Assembly: GCA_002733125.1 (NCBI GenBank)
Contig: NVUM01000005.1
Coordinates: 36,076-100,075, forward strand
Length of the DNA: 64,000 bases
Reading direction: 5' to 3'
Source of the DNA: Porticoccus sp.
GTDB lineage: Bacteria; Pseudomonadota; Gammaproteobacteria; Pseudomonadales; Porticoccaceae
The number at the start of each line of letters is the position of its first letter. The stretch's first letter is position 1. This document shows positions 47,784 through 56,020 of the stretch, one piece after another. The translations under genes and the position numbers were made by a program. The notes under the pieces are model-generated. The model was not told the DNA's origin, ran no database searches, and was given only the letters and a program-made list of their open reading frames with translations.

Positions 47784-48131
47784 TCAATCCAGGATCGACC
47801 CGTTGTCGCGGGCCAGCGCCGCGTACTCGGAGAGCGTGCGCCTGGATATGAAATACAGGTCGCGTTCCACCGGCAAGCCCAGCGGACCGCGGATGGTGGA
47901 CAATTCGGAGAGACGCACACTGCCCAGCTCCGGCATGCCCAGCCCCAGGTCGCACAGGCCGAAGGCGGTATCGCCATCCTCGGGATCAAGTTCCGTCAGC
48001 AGCCAGGTGGCCTGGGCATCCGGCGTGAACAGCTTGACCACCGGCGGCGGATCGATGTCCCGGCCCTCGGCGTGGGCCTGGCCGTTGGCCAGCAGTTGGG
48101 TGCGTTGTTGTTCGGTGAGGAGTGTTTTCAT
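47784..48131 (-). CDS. DUF2958 protein
   Basis: This 115-residue protein is a DUF2958 member, recognisable from KLFTPDAQATWLLTELDPED (about residues 33-52), FGLCDLGLGMPELGSVRL and RDLYFISRRTLSEYA near the C-terminus. The family is common in ICEs and plasmids and often sits near DUF736 and radC genes; no function is established. An AGAGGAAG site precedes the ATG. The 450 bp upstream are gene-free and should hold its promoter. Confidence 0.82.
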   Translation of the reverse strand: MKTLLTEQQRTQLLANGQAHAEGRDIDPPPVVKLFTPDAQATWLLTELDPEDGDTAFGLCDLGLGMPELGSVRLSELSTIRGPLGLPVERDLYFISRRTLSEYAALARDNGSILD

Positions 48132-48580
48132 GGTCGCTTCCTCTGATGGGTTCGCTCCACGGCGGAGCGAGGCGACACCAGGCGCGGACAGGCCGCGCGG
48201 CCGTCATACCCCAACACGGTCCGGTGCGGGCCGGGGTTGACGGCAAGCGGCGAGCGCTAGGCTCGCGCACTGTTCGCTGTGGAATGAACCAAGAAGGCGA
48301 TCCTGAAATGCACGAAACCGGACTTGCGCCTTTACCACAAGGCACGAATGCGCAAACGGGGTTTTGCCCAAAGATACAAAGCCGGATCTACGGAAATCAG
48401 CAAAACCACGAATCCGGCAAATCGTAATCCGGCATCCCCACCAAAGCGGCTTTCCACAATTTACGTCTGTACGCATAAAAAAAGGCCCTGTTACTAAACC
48501 CCTTCCAGCATAGGTCGAAAACAGCAAATGAGTTATCTTTAACGTGGTTTTTATTATGCCGCGAGACGACGCTCCTATGT
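48132..48580. promoter_or_regulatory. Divergent control region between DUF2958 and XRE genes
   Basis: This 449-bp stretch between divergent genes has no credible coding frame. It includes TTGACGGC near 48237, similar to the promoter-like core of the repeats at 50.0, 50.8 and 51.6 kb, and an AT-rich tail just ahead of the XRE gene. Several short G/C-rich palindromes are present. I see no other known element. Confidence 0.4.
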
Positions 48581-48871
48581 ATGAAGAAGCGTCCAATCCA
48601 ACGCGGCCGCCCAACCGGCGCCACCACCTATGAAGCGGAGCCGGCACGGGCTTTTGGCGAAGCCGTGCGCGCCCTGCGCACGGAACGGGGCGTGGCTCAG
48701 GAAACCCTCGCTAATCTGGCGGACGTGGAACGCTCTCACCTGGGGAAAGTCGAACGCGGCGAGCACATGCCGACGCTGGCCCTGATTCTCAAAATCGCAC
48801 GGGCGCTCGAATGCAGCTCCGCCGAACTGATGGCGGACACCGAGCGACGCTTGGCGAATCCCGAATCCTGA
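48581..48871 (+). CDS. XRE-family regulator of the ICE
   Basis: This 96-residue protein has a Cro/C1-type HTH (FGEAVRALRTERGVAQETLA, then DVERSHLGKVERGEHMPTLA; about residues 25-80). It is the only plus-strand gene within the ICE backbone proper, divergent from DUF2958 and convergent with DUF736. Such a gene is the standard position for a regulator of ICE maintenance or transfer functions. A ribosome-binding site is weak, so the start is uncertain by a few codons. Confidence 0.75.
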   Translation: MKKRPIQRGRPTGATTYEAEPARAFGEAVRALRTERGVAQETLANLADVERSHLGKVERGEHMPTLALILKIARALECSSAELMADTERRLANPES

Positions 48872-48882
48872 CACAGGGAAAA

Positions 48883-48902
48883 CCCCGCCACGATGGGCGG
48901 GG
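48883..48902. terminator. Small hairpin between convergent genes
   Basis: CCCCGCC pairs with GGCGGGG around a 6-nt loop between the ends of the XRE and DUF736 genes. There is no T-run, so this is a weak terminator candidate. Confidence 0.4.
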
Positions 48903-48917
48903 CGTATGCCGTGACGA

Positions 48918-49226
48918 TCACTCGCCCTTGTTTCGGGACCACAGCAGGTTGTGCTTGCCGTCATCGCCCTCGATGAGACGGGCGTAGACAGTCGCGGGGA
49001 ATGATGGATCGTCGAGGGTCACCGACAGGTAGGGACGCTCCGCCTGGCTGACTTTCTGCCAGGCCGCGCCGACTTCCAGGCCGTTGGCTGCCAGAAGGCG
49101 GTAGTCGGGGGCATTCTCGCTGCCCTTGTCGTTGTGGACGAACCTGAGCTTGACGTTGAGCGCCAGGGTGCGCAGGGTGCCGGTGAAGCCGTCTTTCTCT
49201 GCGGTGAAGGTGGCGATGTTGGCCAT
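48918..49226 (-). CDS. DUF736 protein
   Basis: This 102-residue protein (MANIATFTAEKDGFTGTLRT at the start) is a DUF736 member; the family is widespread in ICEs and plasmids of proteobacteria and its structure is predicted to be a small beta barrel. I start at 49226, with AAAGGAGT 7-8 nt upstream, because a longer frame would add about 90 residues of low-complexity sequence. It is a leading-region type gene with no known function. Confidence 0.87.
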   Translation of the reverse strand: MANIATFTAEKDGFTGTLRTLALNVKLRFVHNDKGSENAPDYRLLAANGLEVGAAWQKVSQAERPYLSVTLDDPSFPATVYARLIEGDDGKHNLLWSRNKGE

Positions 49227-50331
49227 GATGTGTACTCCTTTCGGGTTGCCAAGGTCGCGCCCATCGCGTCCTTGTTGTGATCCGGTCGGCGTGGGTCGGG
49301 CGGGCCGCACCGCGCAGCGGCCGCAACAGCGTGGAGGACCTGAAGGCGCAAAGAATTTGCTGCGCGAGGAAGGCGCACAGCGCCGGGGAACATTCTTTGC
49401 GCCGAAGGGTTGCGGCCATTGAGCCCGAGGCGCAGCCGCACCTTCGCCAGGATTCACAACGAACCAAGGACGCATTGGGCCGACCTGACCCAAAAGGGGT
49501 AATGGCCTACCCGGTATTCCGCGGCACAGCGATACCGGTATCCGTTGTCACCCGTTCACGTCAGTCCATGGCCCAGGACATGCGAGGAACGTCCTCCATC
49601 TTTCGCAATCGATGTTGCAGCTCGGACCGGACAGTCACGCCAGGTAAGCCCCACCGCTTAGGCGAGCCATACTCGTTCACGCTTCACCCCCGCCACCAGC
49701 ATCAAGGGCTACTAGACAATACACAACCCGTCACGGCAAAGTGGAGCCGGTCACGGCATGTCGTTTTCGCTAGGGTGGGCACGCAAGACTGAATCGATTT
49801 GATACCACCGGATTCCCAGATTCGGAGCCCACTTGCCTTGTCACCCCATAAACCAACCCAGATATCTGCTCAAATGTCTGGTGGCTGTGTTGCCACCGTC
49901 TTTCCCGAGTTCATCGCCCGCGACGGCGGAGAGCGCGCGGACGGGTGCCGTCCAGGAAACCAGCGCCGGGTAACTTCAGCTGACAGGCACAGGCGAGGAC
50001 ACGCCCGGCGCGCCTTGACGGCACACGACCGTGGGCTACAGTCGCGGACAAGGTGATGAAATAAGGGGGACGGATGGACAGATTATGGTCTTTACTGTGT
50101 ACCGTTCACACACAGCGCTGCAGGCGCGAAGGCCGATCAGGTGCAACCTGTTCGGCGGCTTTTCAGGGGCGCCAAACGGAGAGCGGCGGGGATCGGCGAC
50201 ACGCCGTTCCCCTGGAGTGCAAGCACAACGCGCAGTCCCACACGGCCGACGACATCGACACCGGGCGCAGCAGAAAAAAAAGCGCCGCCCCCGGTCAACG
50301 GGAACGACGCTTTCGAGGATGGATCGAACGA
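49227..50331. other. Long gene-free region with a promoter-like repeat
   Basis: This 1.1-kb stretch shows no convincing gene on either strand; open frames there lack recognisable domains or start sites. At 50015-50042 it carries TTGACGGC, a small hairpin ACGG/CCGT, and TACAGT with 16 bp between the hexamers, like the core of the repeats at 50.85 and 51.59 kb. In other Tn4371-like ICEs genes such as DUF932 or ardC lie nearby, so this may be a deletion site, but I see no gene remnant I can name. Confidence 0.45.
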
Positions 50332-50727
50332 TCAATCCGATGCCGGTTCCACCATCGCCTGAAGCTGCTCGATGACGCCGGGTTCGACGAAGACGCAAGG
50401 CTGATCGGGTGCGAGCGGCACGTTGAATACGCCTGTGAAGGCCTCGCGTTTCAGGTGCGCCAGATGCCCCGTGCGATACGCCTCTTCCGGCTTCAAGCGA
50501 TCGGTGCCTGTCGGCTTGCCGCTACGCTCTGGATCGCATTCGACCAGGGCGACAAAGCCCTCATCGAACAGCCTCCGATGTTCGTCGCACAGACCCCAGC
50601 CTGTCGATGTGTGGCGTTCCAGGCTCGCGCGCAGGCGCTTGTCGAGTAGGATGTTACCGGTATCGAAGACGGTGCCACAGACCAGGCAGACGTGACGCTC
50701 CAGCGACACATGTGATTTGTCGTTCAT
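50332..50727 (-). CDS. Conserved ICE protein with a zinc-ribbon-like Cys pattern
   Basis: This 131-residue protein has CLVCG at residues 14-18 and C-x-x-H (LCDEHRRL, about residue 46-53), a pattern that could bind zinc. The rest includes FDEGFVALVECDPERSG and LKREAFTGVFNVPLAPDQP. I do not recognise a named family, but proteins like it lie beside radC in related ICEs. Its start follows TGGAGA by 8 nt, and the upstream leader is nearly the same as that of radC, so the two genes seem to share a control element. Confidence 0.6.
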   Translation of the reverse strand: MNDKSHVSLERHVCLVCGTVFDTGNILLDKRLRASLERHTSTGWGLCDEHRRLFDEGFVALVECDPERSGKPTGTDRLKPEEAYRTGHLAHLKREAFTGVFNVPLAPDQPCVFVEPGVIEQLQAMVEPASD

Positions 50728-50741
50728 GATGACGATCTCCA

Positions 50742-50908
50742 GTTGCTCGGGCGGAATTGCCCGGAACCTGCGTCAGCACGGCGCAGCGCAAGCAGTCACA
50801 GGGTCACAGACGGCTACGCCCGCAAGCGTGCGCAGTACGCGAAGCCCTTGACGGCGAGAACGCCGTGGTACGGTGTAAGGGAGCAGCAAGACCGCTCCAC
50901 CTCACCTG
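50742..50908. repeat. Leader repeat copy A, upstream of the zinc-ribbon-like gene
   Basis: This about 167-bp segment is an imperfect direct copy of 51477-51640. Both begin GTTGCTCGGGCGGAATTGCC, a palindromic CGGGC/GCCCG motif, just upstream of a start codon on the minus strand. The best-conserved part is CTTGACGGCGAGAACGCCG at 50847 onward, containing a 6-bp hairpin ACGGCG/CGCCGT (50851-50866) between TTGACG and TACGGT, 15 bp apart. Confidence 0.8.
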
Positions 50909-50957
50909 CCCCTCAAGTAGCAGCGAACGCAGCAAAAAAGGGGCCGAAGCCCCTGTG

Positions 50958-51464
50958 CTACAACAGCCCTCGCTCGGCGAATGACGATGTCTGTTCACCG
51001 CCGACGACGATATGGTCCAGGGTGCGTACATCAACCAGTGCCAGCGCCTCTTTCAGCCGCTGGGTTATCGTCCTGTCCGCCTGGCTCGGCTCGGGATTTC
51101 CGCTCGGATGGTTATGAGAGAAGATCACCGCCGCAGCATTGACCTGAAGTGCCATCTTAACGACTTCCCGCGGGTAGACTGCCGCGCCGTCGATGGTGCC
51201 GCGAAACAGCTCGGCATGCTCGATCAGGCGGTGCTGCGAATCCAGGAACAGGCACGCGAACACCTCGTGGTCAAACCCTGCCAGCTTGGCACATAGGAAC
51301 TCCTTGACGATGGCCGGTGACGTGAACGAGGCGCCACGCTGGATCTTCTGGTCGATCACCTGGCGCGCAGCCGTCAGAATCTGGTCGGCAGTAGCCGGAA
51401 GGTAGCGCCCCTGGTCGTCACGAACCAGCAGCGAGGAATCGGAAATGAGAGAGAATTTAGTCAT
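50958..51464 (-). CDS. radC: RadC-like JAB/MPN domain protein
   Basis: This 168-residue protein is of the ICE RadC type, with the metal-binding HNHPSGNPEPSQAD signature (about residues 116-129) of JAB/MPN proteins, preceded by the YPREVVKMALQ segment. It lacks the N-terminal HhH region of full-length RadC. ICE-borne RadC proteins are common near the integrase end, and a role in repair or restriction evasion has been proposed without firm proof. CGGAGC precedes the start. It has the same leader repeat as the gene before it in the operon direction. Confidence 0.85.
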   Translation of the reverse strand: MTKFSLISDSSLLVRDDQGRYLPATADQILTAARQVIDQKIQRGASFTSPAIVKEFLCAKLAGFDHEVFACLFLDSQHRLIEHAELFRGTIDGAAVYPREVVKMALQVNAAAVIFSHNHPSGNPEPSQADRTITQRLKEALALVDVRTLDHIVVGGEQTSSFAERGLL

Positions 51465-51476
51465 GATCGTGCTCCG

Positions 51477-51640
51477 GTTGCTCGGGCGGAATTGCCCGAA
51501 ACCGGCGCCAGCACGGCGCAGCGCAAGCCGTCAGGGGTGACCCACGGCCGCAGGACGCAAGCGCGCGGAGCACGCGCCGCCCTTGACGGCGAGAACGCCG
51601 TGGTACGGTGAAGGGAAACAGCAAGACCGCCCCACCCCAC
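51477..51640. repeat. Leader repeat copy B, upstream of radC
   Basis: This is the second copy of the about 165-bp leader repeat, directly upstream of radC. It keeps the CGGGC/GCCCG palindrome, the core TTGACG (51583-51588), the hairpin ACGGCG/CGCCGT (51586-51601) and TACGGT. The remaining gene-free sequence to 51959 has no gene; it is where the ICE backbone gives way to the lower-GC defence region and where an integrase gene would be expected in a standard Tn4371-type element. Confidence 0.8.
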
Positions 51641-51959
51641 CAGCCATCCCCCTCGGATTGGCAAGCGGAGCGCGCAGGCCCTCACGGGCCGGAGGCGTAA
51701 GGGATCAAAGCACTCATGGAAGCGAAAAAGTTCACAGCTCGCACCATACCTATATCAGGGCATCACAGACTCAGATGATAGGAAGAAGCTGCTATTTCGG
51801 CTACGCTATGCGTCCGGCAACTAACGACCCTAAGCGGAAGTTTAGGGTATCAAAATCAAAGACCTGACCCTGTAACGCTCCAAAGCCTTTATATCTTGGG
51901 TTGTGGATTCCCATATTTTCCCATATTCTCCTCTAGGTGCTATAAACGCTAGAAGGGCT

Positions 51960-52148
51960 ATGACTGACCAAATTTTGACTATCAAAGAGCTTGCTGCGTA
52001 TTTAAAGCTTGCAGAAAAGACCGCCTACAAACTGGCCGCAGAGGGTAAGTTACCCGGTTTCAAGGTCGGTGGGAGCTGGCGCTTCAAGCAGGAAGACATA
52101 GACCATTGGATTGAAGAACGGAAATCTGTAGAAAAAAGAACAAGGTGA
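51960..52148 (+). CDS. Excisionase-type HTH protein ahead of the type IIG gene
   Basis: This 62-residue protein is an HTH_17 (excisionase/AlpA-type) DNA-binding protein: ILTIKELAAYLKLAEKTAYK (about residues 5-24), then GKLPGFKVGGSWRFKQEDID. I start at 51960 (MTDQIL); a longer version would add 19 residues of non-coding-looking sequence. It ends 4 nt before the type IIG gene and is probably cotranscribed with it. It could regulate the restriction-modification gene, like a control protein. Two CCCATATT repeats lie upstream (51911-51928). Confidence 0.75.
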   Translation: MTDQILTIKELAAYLKLAEKTAYKLAAEGKLPGFKVGGSWRFKQEDIDHWIEERKSVEKRTR

Positions 52149-52152
52149 GACA

Positions 52153-54897
52153 TTGCGTTTAAGTTGGAATGAAATCAGAGCCCGAGCTGCGACGTTTGCC
52201 AAAGACTGGGCGAGTGCCAGTTACGAAAAGGGCGAAACCCAAAGCTTTTATAACGACTTCTTTGAAGTGTTTGGCCTTCAGCGTCGCCGTGTGGCGATCT
52301 ATGAGCGACAAGTCAAAAAGCTAAATAATAAACAGGGATTTATAGACCTGTTCTGGCCGGGCGTCTTGATAGTCGAGCAGAAAAGTGCCGGGCGAGACCT
52401 GTCCAAAGCCAGGGAGCAGGCAGAAGAATATTGTCTGGGGCTAAAATCCAATGAACATCCAAGATATATCCTGTTGAGCGATTTTCAGACTTTCGAGCTG
52501 TATGACCTAGAAGAAGGCATTGATTGCAAATTTGATCTAGAGGACTTGCCGCAGAATGTAGAAAAGCTCGGATTTATCATTGGTGTCCAGAAGCGATCTT
52601 TCAAAGATCAAGACCCGGTAAATATACAAGCATCGGAACTTATGGGGCGTCTTCACGATGCCCTTAAGGATTCTGGCTACGATGGGCACGACTTAGAGCA
52701 GTTTCTGGTTCGCATACTTTTTTGTTTGTTTGCCGACGATACAGGTATCTTTGAACCGCGTGGCATATTTGAAACCCTTATCAAAGATAGAACGGCAGAA
52801 GATGGCTCTGACTTGGGGCAGTGGCTGTCATCTTTATTCGATGTTTTGAATACCGAAGAAAGTAAGCGATACAAGACGCTAGATGAAGACTTGGCAGCAT
52901 TTCCCTATGTTAATGGAGAGTTGTTCTCTGCGAGACTGCCAATACCTGCATTTAATACAGATATGCGTTTAGCACTAATCGAGGCTTGTGAATTTTCCTG
53001 GGATGCCATCTCTCCAGCCATATTTGGGGCACTATTTCAGTCTGTTATGGACAGTAAAGAGCGCCGTGCAAAGGGCGCTCACTACACAACCGAAAAGAAT
53101 ATTATGAAGGTCATCGGAGCACTATTCCTTGATGAACTTCGGGATGAATTCGAAACTATCAAGGGGCGAAAAACACAAAGGAAGGCATTACTTGAAGCGT
53201 TTCACAATAAATTATCCAAACTTACTTTTTTTGACCCGGCGTGTGGCTGCGGAAACTTCTTGGTCATCGCATATAGAGAGCTACGCCAGCTTGAACTGGA
53301 AATTCTTATAGAAACCAGAACAGGCCAGCAGCTTAGCCTGGACGCTACAGCGCTTTCGCTTATCGATGTTGACCAATTCTACGGGATTGAAATCGGAGAA
53401 TTTCCGGCCCGAATTGCCGAAGTAGCAATGTGGATGATGGATCACATCATGAACAATCGACTTAGCCTACAGTTTGGCCAGTCGTACGTTCGTATCCCTC
53501 TGAAGAAATCACCGCATATCAAACACGCTGATGCTCTTGAATGTGATTGGCAGGAGCTTCTGCCTGCCAAAGACTGCTCATATATATTTGGCAATCCGCC
53601 ATTTCTGGGTTCCAAATACCAGACTGATTTTCAGCGTGCACAAGTTCGCCGTATTGCCGATTTGGGTGGTAGTGGGGGAACGTTGGATTATGTCACAGCG
53701 TGGTTCCTCAAAGCAGGAGAATACATAAACGCTGCTCCGATTAAGATTGGATTTGTTGCGACAAACTCGATAACTCAAGGCGAGCAAGTGGCACAGTTTT
53801 GGCCGCTGTTGTTTGAGCGTTATGGGTTAGAGATCATTTTTGCGCATAGAACATTTGAGTGGGGATCAGACGCAAGAGGACAAGCCCATGTTCATGTTGT
53901 AATTTTGGGCCTTTGTCACAGTAGTGTTGAGCCGCAGGACAAACGGCTATTCTCATATCCAAGTATCAAAGGAGACCCCGAAGAAAGTCGCCATAAGGCG
54001 CTGACTGCCTATTTGTTTGATGCTGAAAAACTATCGAACAGGCATTTGGTTGTGAAGGAAGTTTCTAAACCTATAAACGGGCTCGAAAAGCTCGTTGTGG
54101 GCTCTAAACCGATTGATGGTAGTCATTATATTTTTGAGGGGAGTGAAAAAGATGCGTTTTTGGCTAAAGAACCCAAGGCGGCGCAGTATTTTCACCCCTA
54201 TATAGGATCAAGAGAATATTTAAATGGTGGAGATCGCTGGATATTGTATCTGGGGGAGGCTTCGCCAGCTGATTTGAGAGGTATGCCCGAGGTACGTAAG
54301 GTCGTCGAGGCAGTCAAAGCCGAACGCTTGAAAAGCCCGAGTAAGCCTACACAAAAATTGGCAGAGACGCCGACACGCTTTCATATCACCATCGTTCCGG
54401 ATAGCCCATTCTTGGTATTGCCTGAAGTTAGCTCAGAGAGACGTGAATACCTTCCTATTGGTTGGTTAGAGCCTCCCGTTGTGCCAAGCAATCTAGTAAA
54501 GGTGCTGTTGAGTGTTGACAAGACTATTTTTGCAATACTGACGTCTGCCATGCATATGGCTTGGCTAAGATATATCGGTGGTCGCCTAAAAAGCGACTAT
54601 AGATATTCAATCGGGCTGGTTTATAACAACTTTCCTATGCCGGAAATTTCTTCATCCCAGAAACAACGATTAGAGAAATTAGCACAAGCGGTGATTGATG
54701 CAAGGAATGTTCATCACGGCTTGTCGCTTGCCGATTTGTATGATCCTAACTATATGCCTGCCGACTTAAGGAAAGCGCATAAGGCGATTGATACGGCAGT
54801 TGACCGACTTTACCGGATAACGTCTTTTGGATCAGAACGGGAAAGAGTGGAGCATCTTTTCGGCTTGTACGAAAAAATGATCGACCCTGACGCATAA
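52153..54897 (+). CDS. MmeI/YeeA-type IIG restriction-modification enzyme
   Basis: This 914-residue protein fuses nuclease, N6-adenine methyltransferase and target recognition in one chain. An N-terminal PD-(D/E)XK site is visible as an Asp in FIDLFWPG (about residue 62) and EQK (about 74-76). The helical spacer follows. The methyltransferase has motif I FDPACGCGNFL (about 359-369) and motif IV NPPFLG (about 479-484), and a target-recognition region continues to the C-terminus. The start is TTG at 52153, 4 nt after the HTH gene stop, with AAGGTGAG just ahead; translation is probably coupled. Family: MmeI-like/YeeA. It methylates one strand and cuts at a distance in characterised relatives. 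Confidence 0.88.
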   Translation: MRLSWNEIRARAATFAKDWASASYEKGETQSFYNDFFEVFGLQRRRVAIYERQVKKLNNKQGFIDLFWPGVLIVEQKSAGRDLSKAREQAEEYCLGLKSNEHPRYILLSDFQTFELYDLEEGIDCKFDLEDLPQNVEKLGFIIGVQKRSFKDQDPVNIQASELMGRLHDALKDSGYDGHDLEQFLVRILFCLFADDTGIFEPRGIFETLIKDRTAEDGSDLGQWLSSLFDVLNTEESKRYKTLDEDLAAFPYVNGELFSARLPIPAFNTDMRLALIEACEFSWDAISPAIFGALFQSVMDSKERRAKGAHYTTEKNIMKVIGALFLDELRDEFETIKGRKTQRKALLEAFHNKLSKLTFFDPACGCGNFLVIAYRELRQLELEILIETRTGQQLSLDATALSLIDVDQFYGIEIGEFPARIAEVAMWMMDHIMNNRLSLQFGQSYVRIPLKKSPHIKHADALECDWQELLPAKDCSYIFGNPPFLGSKYQTDFQRAQVRRIADLGGSGGTLDYVTAWFLKAGEYINAAPIKIGFVATNSITQGEQVAQFWPLLFERYGLEIIFAHRTFEWGSDARGQAHVHVVILGLCHSSVEPQDKRLFSYPSIKGDPEESRHKALTAYLFDAEKLSNRHLVVKEVSKPINGLEKLVVGSKPIDGSHYIFEGSEKDAFLAKEPKAAQYFHPYIGSREYLNGGDRWILYLGEASPADLRGMPEVRKVVEAVKAERLKSPSKPTQKLAETPTRFHITIVPDSPFLVLPEVSSERREYLPIGWLEPPVVPSNLVKVLLSVDKTIFAILTSAMHMAWLRYIGGRLKSDYRYSIGLVYNNFPMPEISSSQKQRLEKLAQAVIDARNVHHGLSLADLYDPNYMPADLRKAHKAIDTAVDRLYRITSFGSERERVEHLFGLYEKMIDPDA

Positions 54898-54980
54898 AGT
54901 AACGATAAAGGTTATAGAAGAGTAGCGTTACCAAACTTTAACGGATTGGTATATGGATAAAACAAAGGTTCAGAAGGATC

Positions 54981-56012
54981 ATGACTGAAACGCCACTAGA
55001 TATTGTAAGTAAAATTGCCCAGGACTGTATTCAGCACGTACCCATCATTGTGCTGGGTAGTGGCGCTTCTATCCCGCATCGTTATAAAGGTATGGGGGAG
55101 CTGGCAGAATATCTGCGTGAAAATCTCGTAACTGAAAGTGAAGCTGAATCCCAAGCATGGACAGCTATAAGCGCCGATCTAAGCGATGGAATGGGGCTGG
55201 AGGAAGCTCTCCAAAAAACGGCAACTCCAAGTACCCTTGTAGACAAAATCGTGAATCACACTTGGAAAGGGATTGCTTCCGATGATCTAGCCGTATTGCA
55301 ACGCGCAGCAATCGGAGAAGAAAATTTCCCTCTTGCGGATATGATCCGGGGACTTTTTAGAAGCACAACTCGTACCCTAAACATTGTTACGCCCAACTAT
55401 GACCGTATTGCTGAATATGCCTCGGATGCTGCGGACTTTATTCATGCCAATGGTTTTGTCCCAGGATTGATTAGAAGAAGAGAAGGCGGTGATACAGTTT
55501 TAATACGTCGAGGGAGTTACCCTGCGAGAACTGTCCGCATCTTGAAGGTACACGGCTCTTTAGACTGGTTTGAAGATCAACATGGGAATGTCTTGTCTCT
55601 TCCTCTAACTAGCGAACTACCAGAAGGTTTTCGTCCCCTTATAGTTACCCCTGGCATAAGTAAATATGAACGAACTCACGATGAACCGTTTCGTTCTGCC
55701 TTACAAGGCGCTGATACAGTCCTTGGTTCGGCACCTGCATTCTTATGTATTGGTTATGGATTTCGGGATACGCATATTCAGCCCCGCTTGGTGGAACGCT
55801 GCCGACAAAAAAATGTACCTATTATCATTCTTGCAAAATATCTAACACCCGAAGCTAAGAATTTTCTGACGAATAGCGCAGGAACTCGATATTTGGCGAT
55901 GGAGGATTGCAAGGAAGGGACACTCGCATTTTCGAATGAGTTCAAGGATGGAACGATCATTCCTGATGTCAAATTGTGGTCATTCGATAATTTTAATTCA
56001 TTGGTATTATGA
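54981..56012 (+). CDS. SIR2-family defence protein
   Basis: This 343-residue protein has a SIR2-like NAD-binding domain: GSGASIPHRYKG (about residues 27-38), the NAD-site Asn in TPNYDRIAEYA (about 137-147) and the catalytic His in KVHGSLDWF (about 190-198). The C-terminal part ends in LGSAPAFLCIGYGFRDTHIQ and a short tail. In defence systems SIR2 domains degrade NAD+ to stop phage growth. Its stop lies 8 nt before a HerA-like ATPase, the pairing of the SIR2-HerA (Nezha) system. Confidence 0.88.
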   Translation: MTETPLDIVSKIAQDCIQHVPIIVLGSGASIPHRYKGMGELAEYLRENLVTESEAESQAWTAISADLSDGMGLEEALQKTATPSTLVDKIVNHTWKGIASDDLAVLQRAAIGEENFPLADMIRGLFRSTTRTLNIVTPNYDRIAEYASDAADFIHANGFVPGLIRRREGGDTVLIRRGSYPARTVRILKVHGSLDWFEDQHGNVLSLPLTSELPEGFRPLIVTPGISKYERTHDEPFRSALQGADTVLGSAPAFLCIGYGFRDTHIQPRLVERCRQKNVPIIILAKYLTPEAKNFLTNSAGTRYLAMEDCKEGTLAFSNEFKDGTIIPDVKLWSFDNFNSLVL

Positions 56013-56020
56013 GGTTATGA

